Source of the DNA: JAHRAW01 sp963693025
GTDB lineage: Bacteria > Pseudomonadota > Gammaproteobacteria > Arenicellales > Poriferihabitantaceae
DNA: 64,000 nt
NCBI GenBank assembly: GCA_963693025.1
Contig: OY843749.1
Location: 1,922,001-1,986,000 of the forward strand
Direction: 5' to 3'
Below the pieces are notes generated by a model, which ran no database searches, had not been told where the DNA came from, and was given only the letters and a program-made list of their open reading frames with translations. This document shows, one piece after another, positions 9,579 to 17,762 of this stretch (the stretch's first letter is position 1; each line of letters starts with the position of its first letter). A program made the position numbers and the translations under genes.

Positions 9579-11117
9579 TCAGTCATTCCCGTCCGGCATC
9601 GCCGCTTTCTTTTGGGTCACATACTCTTCCAGTTCCTCGCGTTTCGCCGCGTCCATTTTCGGCTCCTCGTAGTCGGCAAGGTATTGCTTCCAAAGGGCGT
9701 TGGCGCGCTCGGCGGTGTCCTTGCCGCCGTCTTCGCTCCATTGCTCAAAGGAATTGTTGTCAGCCACGCCGGCGCGGAAAAACGCGTGCTCGAAGTGGGA
9801 CAGCGTGTGGCGGCTTGCGAGGTAGTGCGCGCCGGGGCCGGTTTCTAAAACGGCGTCCATCGCCTGCGCTTCGGCGGACAAATCCACGCCCTCGGCGAAG
9901 TTGATCATCTTGCCGCACAGGTCGGCGTCCACGATGGTTTTTTCGAAGCCGGTGACGAGGCCGCCTTCGAGCCATCCGGTGGCGTGGTTGATGAAGTTGG
10001 CGCCCGCCAGCACCGCCATCACCAAGCCGAGCGTGGCTTCCTGCCCGGCCTGGCCATCCGGCAGTTTGGAGGCGGACAGCGAGCCGACCGTGTGCAGCGG
10101 CACGCCGAGTCGGCGCGCCAGTTGCCCGGAAGCCAGCACCATCTTCGCGCCTTCCGGGTTGCCGAAGGTCGGGGCGCCGGATTGCATCGAGATGGGGGTG
10201 GCGAAACTTCCCATGAGGCACGGCGCACCGGGGCGGATGAGTTGCGTCAACGCGCACACCGCCAGCACCTCGGCGAGCACTTGCGCGAGCGTCCCGGCGA
10301 TGGTGCACGGGCTCATCGCCCCGGCCAGCACAAACGGCGTGCAGGCGACCGCCTGATTGTTGGCGGCATAGATTTTGAGCGCGCCGGACATGTTGGAATC
10401 GAGCACCAGCGGCGCGTTGGTGTTGGCGACCGAATACAGGACGCAATGCCGGTCAACGAAGTCATCGCCGAACAGAATTTTTGCCATATCGACCGAGTCG
10501 GATGCGCGCCGCCCGCCGATGAGCGCGCCGAAACAGGCGCGGTCGCTGAAGCGGAAATGCCCGAGCAGCATGTCGAGGTGGCGCTTGTTCACGGGGATGT
10601 CCACCGGCTCGCAGACCACGCCGCCGGAATGATGCAGCCACGGGATCATCTGATGAATCTTCACCAGCTTGTGGAAGTCATCGAGGCGGGCGTAGCGCCG
10701 ACCCTCGTCGAGGTTGTGAACAAACGGCGGACCAAACGACGGGCACAGCACCGTGTTGTTGCCGCCGATGACCACGTTGTTGCCGGCATTGCGCGCGTGT
10801 TGAATGAATTGCGGCGGCGCGCTCGCGCGAATAATTTGGCGGCACATGCCCGGCTCAAACCGAACACGCGTACTCTCGGCATCGACATCGGCGCCGGCAT
10901 CGGCAAACAGCCTCAGCAACTCCGGGTCATCGTGAAACTCCATGCCGATGTCGCGCAGGATGATGTCGGCGTTGCGCTCAATCAGGCAAAGCCCTTCCTC
11001 GTTGAGGATGTCATAGGTGGCGATTTGGCGGTTGATATACGGCGCCCGTGGCGCCACCGGCCGGGCGCGCCGCCGGTTGCGGCGGGATTTTGGCGTGGTG
11101 CGGTCGGATGTCGGCAT
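9579..11117 (-). CDS. MttB-superfamily (trimethylamine/betaine-type) methyltransferase, non-pyrrolysine
   Basis: Member of the MttB family, 512 residues. Known relatives remove a methyl group from a quaternary or tertiary amine and pass it to a corrinoid protein. The conserved core is present: LCPSFGPPFVHNLD, HSGGVVCEPVD, GSFATPISMQSGAPTFGNPEGAK and GQLARRLGVPLH. By eye, the position that is pyrrolysine in archaeal MttB falls at L352 (SASKLPDGQAG), and there is no in-frame TAG, so this is the pyrrolysine-free type. It heads the catabolic run and is followed by two demethylating dehydrogenases. No corrinoid-protein or corrinoid-reductase gene is visible here, so the methyl acceptor is unknown. 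Confidence 0.85.
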   Translation of the reverse strand: MPTSDRTTPKSRRNRRRARPVAPRAPYINRQIATYDILNEEGLCLIERNADIILRDIGMEFHDDPELLRLFADAGADVDAESTRVRFEPGMCRQIIRASAPPQFIQHARNAGNNVVIGGNNTVLCPSFGPPFVHNLDEGRRYARLDDFHKLVKIHQMIPWLHHSGGVVCEPVDIPVNKRHLDMLLGHFRFSDRACFGALIGGRRASDSVDMAKILFGDDFVDRHCVLYSVANTNAPLVLDSNMSGALKIYAANNQAVACTPFVLAGAMSPCTIAGTLAQVLAEVLAVCALTQLIRPGAPCLMGSFATPISMQSGAPTFGNPEGAKMVLASGQLARRLGVPLHTVGSLSASKLPDGQAGQEATLGLVMAVLAGANFINHATGWLEGGLVTGFEKTIVDADLCGKMINFAEGVDLSAEAQAMDAVLETGPGAHYLASRHTLSHFEHAFFRAGVADNNSFEQWSEDGGKDTAERANALWKQYLADYEEPKMDAAKREELEEYVTQKKAAMPDGND

Positions 11118-11191
11118 ATCGTTTGAAAGGTTTGTTTTTTCAACGGATGATACTATTATCGTCAGACTTTACACTATGCCATCCGCTCGCC

Positions 11192-12547
11192 GTGACCTCT
11201 CTTCATACCAAAATCTCCGCGCAAATCAACGCGGAAATGGACCGCTTCACGGTCGATACCGACTGGGATGCCGGAGCCATCATCGCCCGCCGGGAGCGGT
11301 ATTACGCGGCCTCCCAGCGCGCGTTCGTGCCGTACAAAAAACCGCTAATTTTCAAGCGCGGCCAGGACCAATATCTGTGGGACGAGCAAGGCAACCGCTA
11401 CCTCGATTGTTTGAGCCAGAACCTGTGCGTCAGCGTTGGCTACAACAACCCGGCGGTGACCGCGGCGGTGCAGCGCCAAGCCGAGCAGTTGCAACATTGC
11501 ACCACGATGTTTTTTCATCCGACGCCGGCGCATTTGGCCGAAGAACTTGCCCGCACCATGCCGCCGGGCGAGCAATGGGTCGTGCATTTTATGAACAGCG
11601 GCGCCGAAGCCATCGACATGGCGCTGTTGCTGGCGCGCGCATACACCGGCAATAACGACGTCGTTTCCCTGCACAACAGTTACCACGGCGCAACCTTCGG
11701 CGCGCAGTCGCTGACCGGCATCAGCGACTTTCGGCACAACGTCCCGCTACTCGCCGGCATCCAATTCGCGCCGGTCCCGGACCCATATCGCGGCATCCTC
11801 GGCGAAGGCGTCGAGCCGTATCTGGACGCGCTGGAGCGGGTCATCGTGCACGGCACTTGTGGCCGCCTCGCCGGAATGTTTATCGAGCCGGTGCAGGGCT
11901 ACGGCGGCATCGTCCCCTTGCCGGGAGGTTACATTCGCGGCGCTTTCGAGCGGGTCAGGGCGGCCGGCGGCGTGTGCATCGCCGATGAAGTGCAAGCGGG
12001 TTTCGCCCGCACCGGCGGCCACTTCTGGTCGTTCATGGAACACGATGCAGTCCCCGACATCGTGGTGACGGCGAAAGGCATCGGCAACGGCTATCCGCTG
12101 GCGGCGGTGATCGCCAGGCGGGAGGTCGCCGAAGCGATGGCCGGCAAATTCTACTTCAACACTTACGGCGCCAATCCGGTGTCGTGCGCCGCCGGCCGCG
12201 CTGTGCTGAGGGTCATCGAGCAGTGCGGCTTGCAAGAAAACGCCAAACGAGTCGGCGCCGCGTTGCTTGAGGTGTTACAAAAACTGCGCGCCGGACACGC
12301 CATCATCGGCGATGTCCGCGGCAAGGGTTTGATGCTGGCGGCCGAGTTGGTTACCGACCGCAAAAGCAAACAGCCCGCCACCGCGGAAATGGACCGCCTG
12401 TTTCAGTTGACGCGCAAACACGGCCTGGTGGCGAGCAAGTCCGGCGCCCATAAAAATGTGCTGCGGATTTGTCCGCCGCTGTGCATTCAGATGGAGGACG
12501 TGGAATTTTTTGAGCGCGCGATTGAAAGCAGTTTCGCCGAGTTATAA
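11192..12547 (+). CDS. Class III (pyridoxal-phosphate) aminotransferase, AGXT2-like
   Basis: Fold-type I, class III aminotransferase. The pyridoxal-phosphate core is clear: HFMNSGAEAIDMALLLARAYTG, the SYHGATFGAQSLTG phosphate-binding region, FIEPVQGYGG, ADEVQAGFARTG and TAKGIGNGYPLAAV, where the K is the Schiff-base lysine. Similarity is best to alanine-glyoxylate (AGXT2) and related omega-amino acid enzymes, but the substrate cannot be set. Two starts are possible: GTG at 11192 (TSLHTKISAQINAEMDRF) or ATG at 11237 (MDRFTVDTDWD), giving about 451 or 436 residues. Neither has a strong ribosome site. It is divergent from the methyltransferase gene across a short A/T-richer gap that must hold both promoters. 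Confidence 0.88.
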   Translation: MTSLHTKISAQINAEMDRFTVDTDWDAGAIIARRERYYAASQRAFVPYKKPLIFKRGQDQYLWDEQGNRYLDCLSQNLCVSVGYNNPAVTAAVQRQAEQLQHCTTMFFHPTPAHLAEELARTMPPGEQWVVHFMNSGAEAIDMALLLARAYTGNNDVVSLHNSYHGATFGAQSLTGISDFRHNVPLLAGIQFAPVPDPYRGILGEGVEPYLDALERVIVHGTCGRLAGMFIEPVQGYGGIVPLPGGYIRGAFERVRAAGGVCIADEVQAGFARTGGHFWSFMEHDAVPDIVVTAKGIGNGYPLAAVIARREVAEAMAGKFYFNTYGANPVSCAAGRAVLRVIEQCGLQENAKRVGAALLEVLQKLRAGHAIIGDVRGKGLMLAAELVTDRKSKQPATAEMDRLFQLTRKHGLVASKSGAHKNVLRICPPLCIQMEDVEFFERAIESSFAEL

Positions 12548-12557
12548 ACGACTACGC

Positions 12558-13412
12558 CTACGCATCAAAACAAAATTCCGGATACAACGAAGTGCCGATG
12601 CGCTCGCCGGGTTTTAGGCCCGCTTCGGTCATGATTTGTGAGTGGTCGGGGTCCATTCCTTCTTTTCGGAAGCAGATGCGCACGTCGTCGCCGAGCCATT
12701 GGGTGTTGAAGACCTTCAAGTCGCGGTCCGGGGAGAGGTTGCCGGAGCCGCCGTGGATGGTTCGGCCGTTGAATGCCACGCAGTCGCCGGGCGCCATGTC
12801 CCAGCTGAGTAGCGGGTAGTTGGCGCGCTCGCCTTCTATATCGGGGAAGGGCTCGCGCTTGTCGTTGGCGTCGATGTGTTGGTCGCGCGGATCAAAGGTG
12901 AGCGCGCCGAAGTTGGTCTGGCGGAAGCGGCGCCTCCAGCGGTGTGAGCCGCGCACGAATTCGAGCGCGCTCTTTTTTTCGACCGCGACCAGCGGCATCC
13001 AAATCGAGCAGGTGTCGAAGCCCTTGACCGACCAGTAGGGCTCGTCCTGATGAAAGGGCGTGCGGAATTGCGTGCCGGGGGTGCGCACAAAGACCGCGTC
13101 AAAAAAGAAATTGACGCGCGTGGCGCCGAGCACGCGCGCCGCTATTTCGGCGATGGGCGAGCGCTCGATGAACTCGCGGTATTCGGCGATGTCGCGCCAC
13201 ACCTGGCTGTCGTAGAAGCAGACGCGGCCATCGGCGTCGCGGTTCCAGATGCGCCCGCGCGCGCTGGGGCGGGCGATGTTTTTTTCGACCCCGGCGCGCA
13301 ACTTCCCAATCCAATCCGAATCGATCGCCCGCCGCAACAACACCACACCGTCTTCGGCAAACACGCGCGCGGTTTGCGGCGTGATGCCGGCGGTGGCGGC
13401 GTTTGCATTCAT
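12558..13412 (-). CDS. Phytanoyl-CoA dioxygenase (PhyH) family Fe(II)/2-oxoglutarate oxygenase
   Basis: A 284-residue non-haem iron dioxygenase. The metal triad is visible as H121-x-D123 (FHQDEPYWSVKG) and H220 (FNGRTIHGGSGNLSPDR), with R230 placed to bind 2-oxoglutarate. PhyH-family members in bacteria hydroxylate ectoine, quaternary amines, acyl groups and other metabolites; the substrate here is unknown. The C-terminus ends with LYPEFCFDA and a TAG stop. It converges on the aminotransferase with only ten bases between stop codons, and sits downstream of the small NIF3-like gene and the DMT transporter on the same strand. Confidence 0.85.
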   Translation of the reverse strand: MNANAATAGITPQTARVFAEDGVVLLRRAIDSDWIGKLRAGVEKNIARPSARGRIWNRDADGRVCFYDSQVWRDIAEYREFIERSPIAEIAARVLGATRVNFFFDAVFVRTPGTQFRTPFHQDEPYWSVKGFDTCSIWMPLVAVEKKSALEFVRGSHRWRRRFRQTNFGALTFDPRDQHIDANDKREPFPDIEGERANYPLLSWDMAPGDCVAFNGRTIHGGSGNLSPDRDLKVFNTQWLGDDVRICFRKEGMDPDHSQIMTEAGLKPGERIGTSLYPEFCFDA

Positions 13413-13435
13413 CGCGCGAAAGCGGCGTGCGCTAA

Positions 13436-13475
13436 GCGTCCGCCGACACGACTAAGCGTCCGCCGGCACGACTAA
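13436..13475. repeat. Two tandem 20-bp repeats at the 3' end of the NIF3-like gene
   Basis: The unit GCGTCCGCCGACACGACTAA occurs at 13436-13455 and again at 13456-13475 with one difference. A partial third copy begins at 13476 inside the coding end. The stop codon of the small gene lies inside the repeat, so unit loss or gain could alter its C-terminus. Confidence 0.8.
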
Positions 13476-13936
13476 ACGTCCGGCTCCGCCGTGCCGTGTA
13501 TTTGCGCCGCATCCGGGCGGTTCCAGTAGCGGTTGGGGTTGTCTTTGTCGTCCAGATAGTTGGAGCGGCATCCCCATAACTCCTGCACGCGTATCGTCGG
13601 CTCTTCGTTGACGTGCGCCGCAAAAACCGTCTCGAACACTTTGTTTAGCATCGCTTCGTCAGGGGGAATGGAAAAAACAACTTCCGCCGCTTCGGTGGAC
13701 TGCACCGACCCTTCATTGCCCGCGTGTGAGCCTTCGAGCGCGCGAAAACGCTGGCGTCCTTTTTCCCTGACGTAGACACAATGGTCATACGCGCCTTGTT
13801 TGAGCGGTATCGCCCCGCCGAGTGCATCGAGCAACGAATCCAGCCCGCCGACCGGCGTTTGAATGGTGACTTCCCATTCACGCTCAAGCGTGGCGGGCGC
13901 CATATTAAGTTGGTCAAGCTGATGTTTGCGTGTCAT
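13472..13936 (-). CDS. Small NIF3/YqfO insert-domain-like protein
   Basis: A 154-residue protein of unproven function. The middle resembles the PII/CutA-like insert domain of NIF3/YqfO proteins. It has YDHCVYVREKGRQRFRALEG, then an acidic turn, and AHVNEEPTIRVQEL where relatives have an AHPYEEP motif. Stand-alone proteins of this type are widespread and are often misnamed as a structural toxin. The C-terminal tail (NYLDDKDNPNRYWNRPDAAQ) has no counterpart that I recognise. It begins two bases after the DMT transporter stop and is probably co-transcribed with it. Similarity was judged by eye only. Confidence 0.6.
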   Translation of the reverse strand: MTRKHQLDQLNMAPATLEREWEVTIQTPVGGLDSLLDALGGAIPLKQGAYDHCVYVREKGRQRFRALEGSHAGNEGSVQSTEAAEVVFSIPPDEAMLNKVFETVFAAHVNEEPTIRVQELWGCRSNYLDDKDNPNRYWNRPDAAQIHGTAEPDV

Positions 13937-13938
13937 TT

Positions 13939-14823
13939 TTAAGCCCCATGGTCGGATTGTTTGCCGCCCGTCATCAGCAAATAGGCGGTCGTTGCAAACA
14001 GGATGATGGCGCCGCCGATGAGCGCATTAATACCCGGATTTTCCCGAAATAACAACCACGCCCAGACCGGGGCGACGGGGATTTCGGTCAGGCCGACCAG
14101 GGCGGCGGTCACCGCCGGAACGCGCTGTACGCCGAGCAGATAAATGCCGAAGCCGGCGCCGACATTGACGAGGCCGTAAAGCGTCAGCCAGAAATAATCG
14201 ACCGGCAAAATGTTCCCGAATGAACTGAAAAACGCGGTTGCGAAAGCGCCGAGAAAGCCCGACAGGTAGGTGGCTTTGACGGCGTTGGCGTCGGGGAAAT
14301 ATTTCGCCGCAATGGTCAGCGACGCCATAAAAAAGGTCATGCCGAGCGCCAGCACAATGCCAAACACATCGTCAAATCTTTGCGACCCCCACAAAATAAT
14401 CGCAACACCGGCGACGCATAACACACACGATGAAAACGACACCCAGTCGCCCTTTTCTTTGAGGACGAGAAAAGCCAGCACGAAGGTGACCAGCGGCATC
14501 GTGCCATACACAAAAGACACGTTGGCGATGGTCGTATAAAAAAACGCAGAAATAAAACACAGCATCCCGCAAGTGGAGAGCGCAGCGACGACGAATTCGC
14601 CGAGGGAAAACCGAAAAGCGCCGCGCAAGGTTTCGCCCTTTTGACTGCACATATACATCGCCATCACGCATAGCCCGCCGGTCAGCGACCGCCAGAACAA
14701 GGTGGTGGGAATGTCGGTGGAAACCACGCGCGTAAACAACCCGGCGGTGCTCCACGCCATCGCCGCTACCAAGACGAGGACAATGCCGAGTCGCCGGTCG
14801 TGTTCAGGTTTGATTTTTTTCAT
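13939..14823 (-). CDS. DMT-superfamily (EamA) transporter
   Basis: Integral membrane protein of 294 residues with about ten hydrophobic segments arranged as two EamA repeats. It starts AAMAWSTAGLFTRVV, typical of drug/metabolite transporters, and the second half has LVGLTEIPVAPVWAWLLFRENP, the conserved EamA end motif. Direction and substrate are unknown; many relatives export amino acids or metabolites. It is divergent from the radical SAM gene and heads a probable three-gene run with the NIF3-like and PhyH genes. Confidence 0.85.
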   Translation of the reverse strand: MKKIKPEHDRRLGIVLVLVAAMAWSTAGLFTRVVSTDIPTTLFWRSLTGGLCVMAMYMCSQKGETLRGAFRFSLGEFVVAALSTCGMLCFISAFFYTTIANVSFVYGTMPLVTFVLAFLVLKEKGDWVSFSSCVLCVAGVAIILWGSQRFDDVFGIVLALGMTFFMASLTIAAKYFPDANAVKATYLSGFLGAFATAFFSSFGNILPVDYFWLTLYGLVNVGAGFGIYLLGVQRVPAVTAALVGLTEIPVAPVWAWLLFRENPGINALIGGAIILFATTAYLLMTGGKQSDHGA

Positions 14824-14903
14824 GTGGAAAACTCAAATCCGCCATTGTCGGGGCGTCATCAGTATATCCCCCGCCGCGGCGTTTTGCTGTATGATGCGCC
14901 GCT

Positions 14904-15872
14904 ATGGACTCCCCCGTTTATCATGATTTCAACCAGACGCTCAGGCGGCACGGTCTGTTTCCGTTGCGGCGCTCGGCGCTTGGTGAGTTGCAGATTAACC
15001 TGGGCTATCTTTGCAATCAGGCTTGCGAGCATTGCCATGTTGAGGCGGGGCCCAAGCGCACCGAGATGATGACGGCGGCGACCATGGACAAGATACTCGC
15101 GTGGGCGGCGCAAAACGAGATTGCCGGGGTGGATTTGACCGGCGGCGCGCCGGAGTTGATTCCGGGGTTTCGGCGTTTTGTCGATGGCTTTCTCGCGCTC
15201 GGCATTGCAGTGACTTCGCGCTGCAATCTCACGGTGCTGTTCGAGCCGGGGCAGGAAGATTTGGCGCGGTGGTATGGCGAGCGAAAAGTTCGGCTGGTCT
15301 GCTCGTTGCCCTGTTACACCGCCGAAAATGTCGAGGCGCAGCGCGGCAAGGGGGTGTTCGGCAAAAGCATCGCGGCGCTCAAGGCGCTCAACCGCCTCGG
15401 CTACGGCCGCCACCGCGAGTTGATTATCGACCTCGTATATAACCCGGTGGGCGCCGCCCTGCCGCCGCCGCAGGCCGGGTTGGAGCGCGACTACAAGGCG
15501 CGGCTGAAAGACGATTTCGGCATCGACTTCAACAAGTTGCTGACCATCGCCAACCTGCCCATCAACCGCTTCGAGCACTTTCTCAAACGAACCGGTCAAC
15601 TGGAAGGCTACCAGCAGTTGCTGGCGGACAACTTCAACCCGGCGACGGTGGAGCCGCTGATGTGCCGCCATTTGCTGAGCGTCGATTGGCGCGGCTATCT
15701 GTACGACTGCGATTTCAACCAGATGCTGCGCCTGCCGATGGCGGGCATTGAGGCGAAACAACTGTGGCAAGTCACGCGCGCGCAACTGGAAAATGCGCCG
15801 ATTGCGCTCGGCAAGCACTGCTTCGGATGCACCGCCGGCGCCGGCAGCAGTTGCGGCGGGGCGTTGACTTGA
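14904..15872 (+). CDS. arsS: ArsS-like radical SAM enzyme (DUF3641 type)
   Basis: Radical S-adenosylmethionine protein of 322 residues. The iron-sulphur motif is C37-x3-C41-x2-C44 (CNQACEHCHVEAGP), followed by the conserved MTAATMDKILAW stretch. The C-terminus ends HCFGCTAGAGSSCGG, the Cys-rich tail (C306, C309, C317) typical of arsenosugar-biosynthesis ArsS proteins; some relatives have selenocysteine in this family, but here all are Cys codons. Known ArsS joins an adenosyl group to dimethylarsenic. No arsM methyltransferase or other arsenic gene is visible nearby, so the arsenic role is inferred from family only. Confidence 0.8.
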   Translation: MDSPVYHDFNQTLRRHGLFPLRRSALGELQINLGYLCNQACEHCHVEAGPKRTEMMTAATMDKILAWAAQNEIAGVDLTGGAPELIPGFRRFVDGFLALGIAVTSRCNLTVLFEPGQEDLARWYGERKVRLVCSLPCYTAENVEAQRGKGVFGKSIAALKALNRLGYGRHRELIIDLVYNPVGAALPPPQAGLERDYKARLKDDFGIDFNKLLTIANLPINRFEHFLKRTGQLEGYQQLLADNFNPATVEPLMCRHLLSVDWRGYLYDCDFNQMLRLPMAGIEAKQLWQVTRAQLENAPIALGKHCFGCTAGAGSSCGGALT

Positions 15873-15941
15873 GGTCGCTGAGTTCGCCGAGTCCGCTGAG
15901 CCCGCTTCACAAGCAATCACCCAACCTACTTCACCCGACCG

Positions 15942-16907
15942 ATGAACGCCAAAAAACCGCCCCCGATTGAGCCCGTCAGCGGCATGGATTTGCCGCGCTT
16001 TGCGGGACCGTCGACCTTCTGCCGCCTGCCCGAACTGCGCGATGTGCCGTATTGCGATATCGCCGTTCTCGGCATTCCGTTCGATGCCGGCACCAGTTAC
16101 CGCCCCGGCGCGCGCTTTGGTCCGCAGGCGATTCGGCAGGCGTCGCGCCACCTGCGCACCAACTTCCACCCGGTCTACGACACCGAGCCTTATAAGACGC
16201 TGCAGGTTGCCGATGCCGGCGATGTCGGTTGCAATCCGTTTAATATAGACGCGGCGATTGAGCAAATCGAGAGCGCGGCGAACGCGCTGTTTGAGCAGGC
16301 GCGCGCCATCGTCAGCCTCGGCGGCGACCACACCATCGCCGTGCCGCTGTTGCGCGCGGTCAACAAGCAGGTGGGACCGGTGGCGCTGGTGCATTTTGAC
16401 GCGCATCTGGACACTTGGGACACCTACTTCGGCGCGCCGTATACGCACGGCACGCCGTTCAGACGCGCCGCCGAAGAAGGGCTGTTCAAGGACGACGCCT
16501 CCATGCACGTGGGGATTCGCGGGCCGTTGTATAGCCGTCAGGATTTGGAGCAGGACCGGGAACTGGGTTTCAAGGTGATTCACTGCGACGAGTTGCAAAG
16601 CGACGGCGTCGAGCACGTGGCGGCGCGAATCCGCCGGCGGGTGGGCGAGAATCCGTTGTATCTTTCCATCGACATCGACGTGCTCGACCCGAGCCACGCG
16701 CCCGGCACCGGCACGCCCGAAATCGCCGGCATGAGTAGCCGCGAACTGCTCAATATACTGCGCGGCTTGCGCGGCTTGAACTTGATTGCGGCGGACATCG
16801 TGGAAGTCGCGCCGGCTTACGACCACGCGGAAATCACCTCGCTCGCCGCCGCCACCATCGCCTTTGAGATGATCAACCTGATCGCCTACAAGGACAACAA
16901 GTCGTAG
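15942..16907 (+). CDS. speB: Agmatinase/ureohydrolase family protein
   Basis: Arginase-fold binuclear manganese hydrolase, 321 residues. All metal ligands are in place: H130 (GGDHT), D153, H155 and D157 (HFDAHLDTWD), and D244 and D246 (SIDIDVLDPSHAPGTGTPE). Members cleave agmatine, guanidinobutyrate, guanidinopropionate or related guanidino compounds to urea plus an amine. Agmatinase is the commonest bacterial case, but specificity is not proven. It is 69 bases downstream of the radical SAM gene and 27 bases upstream of an acetyltransferase, and the three are probably co-transcribed. Confidence 0.85.
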   Translation: MNAKKPPPIEPVSGMDLPRFAGPSTFCRLPELRDVPYCDIAVLGIPFDAGTSYRPGARFGPQAIRQASRHLRTNFHPVYDTEPYKTLQVADAGDVGCNPFNIDAAIEQIESAANALFEQARAIVSLGGDHTIAVPLLRAVNKQVGPVALVHFDAHLDTWDTYFGAPYTHGTPFRRAAEEGLFKDDASMHVGIRGPLYSRQDLEQDRELGFKVIHCDELQSDGVEHVAARIRRRVGENPLYLSIDIDVLDPSHAPGTGTPEIAGMSSRELLNILRGLRGLNLIAADIVEVAPAYDHAEITSLAAATIAFEMINLIAYKDNKS

Positions 16908-16934
16908 CGTTTATTTCCCACCACGCACCGCGCC

Positions 16935-17444
16935 ATGTCTTCACTGCGAGTCCGAGCGGCGGCGCCCCTCGATGCAGCCGCCATCAACCGAATCTACAAT
17001 CACTACGTTCGCCACACCGCGATAACCTTCGAGGTTGAGCCGTGGAGCGCCGAGCGCCGCCAAGCCTGGATTGGCGAATTTGGCGGCGACGGTGACAGTC
17101 CGTATCACGCGCTCGTGGCGGAGTTGGACGGCGCGCTCGCCGGGTTTGCCTTCAACAGCCCATTCAGACCCCGCGCGGCTTACCGGCGCTCCACCGAAAC
17201 CACCATCTACACCGCCCCCCAACGCCAAGCCAGCGGAATCGGCGCCGCGCTGTATGAAAACCTCTTCCAACGGCTAGAAAAAACCGACCTCCACCGCGCC
17301 TACGCAGTCATCGCATTGCCCAATGCTCGCTCGGTCGCGTTCCACCGGCGTTTTGGTTTTACTCAGACTGGTACGTTGAACGAGGTTGGTTATAAGTTTG
17401 GGCGTTATGTTGATGTTGCTTGGTTTGAGAAGATGTTGGTCTAA
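16935..17444 (+). CDS. GNAT N-acetyltransferase, phosphinothricin acetyltransferase-like
   Basis: A 169-residue acetyltransferase. The start reads VRAAAPLDAAAINRIYNHYVRHTAITFEVEP, close to the N-terminus of Pat/MddA proteins. ETTIYTAPQRQASGIGAALYENLF is the acetyl-CoA pyrophosphate-binding loop, and SVAFHRRFGF is motif B. Relatives acetylate phosphinothricin, methionine sulfoximine or related amino acids. The last 30 codons are richer in A/T than the rest. It is followed at once by the MITE at 17460. Confidence 0.85.
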   Translation: MSSLRVRAAAPLDAAAINRIYNHYVRHTAITFEVEPWSAERRQAWIGEFGGDGDSPYHALVAELDGALAGFAFNSPFRPRAAYRRSTETTIYTAPQRQASGIGAALYENLFQRLEKTDLHRAYAVIALPNARSVAFHRRFGFTQTGTLNEVGYKFGRYVDVAWFEKMLV

Positions 17445-17459
17445 GGGAGCCCCCAACTT

Positions 17460-17659
17460 CGTCATTCTCGAATGATAGAAAAATAAGGAGCGATAGCGAC
17501 TATATTTTTCATCACCTTCGGGAATCTCCCTAAGGCTAGCGTGGACTTCAACAAAGCCCGTGCCAGTCTCAGGGAGATTCCCGAGGACGTAAGTGTCCGT
17601 AAGCCGCCGCTTAAAAGAAGAAGCGCGGCGGCAACGGACACTAACGCTCGAGAATGACG
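17460..17659 (+). repeat. MITE-like element, copy 1 (200 bp)
   Basis: Bounded by the 12-bp inverted repeats CGTCATTCTCGA and TCGAGAATGACG. Inside are nested inverted blocks: GGGAATCTCCCTAAG facing CAGGGAGATTCCCGAGG, and AAGTGTCCGTAAGCCGCCGC facing GCGCGGCGGCAACGGACACT-like bases. There is no credible gene. It is nearly identical to the 200-bp copy at 21726-21925, which lies in the opposite orientation. Confidence 0.85.
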
Positions 17660-17762
17660 GGTACTTGGGAATGACGAGTAGTAGAACTCCACCCCCACCC
17701 CATTTGCCGACACCCACAATTTTCGAGTACACTCCGCCCTCCATCCCCGCACGCCATCCACT

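Noticed and set aside
14890..14895. TATGAT as -10 of a leaderless arsS transcript
   Set aside because: No -35 at a suitable distance; too weak to call.
17460..17659. Short protein-coding frames inside the MITE copies (Arg-rich or Leu-rich readings)
   Set aside because: They follow the palindromes, differ in frame between copies and have no ribosome sites.
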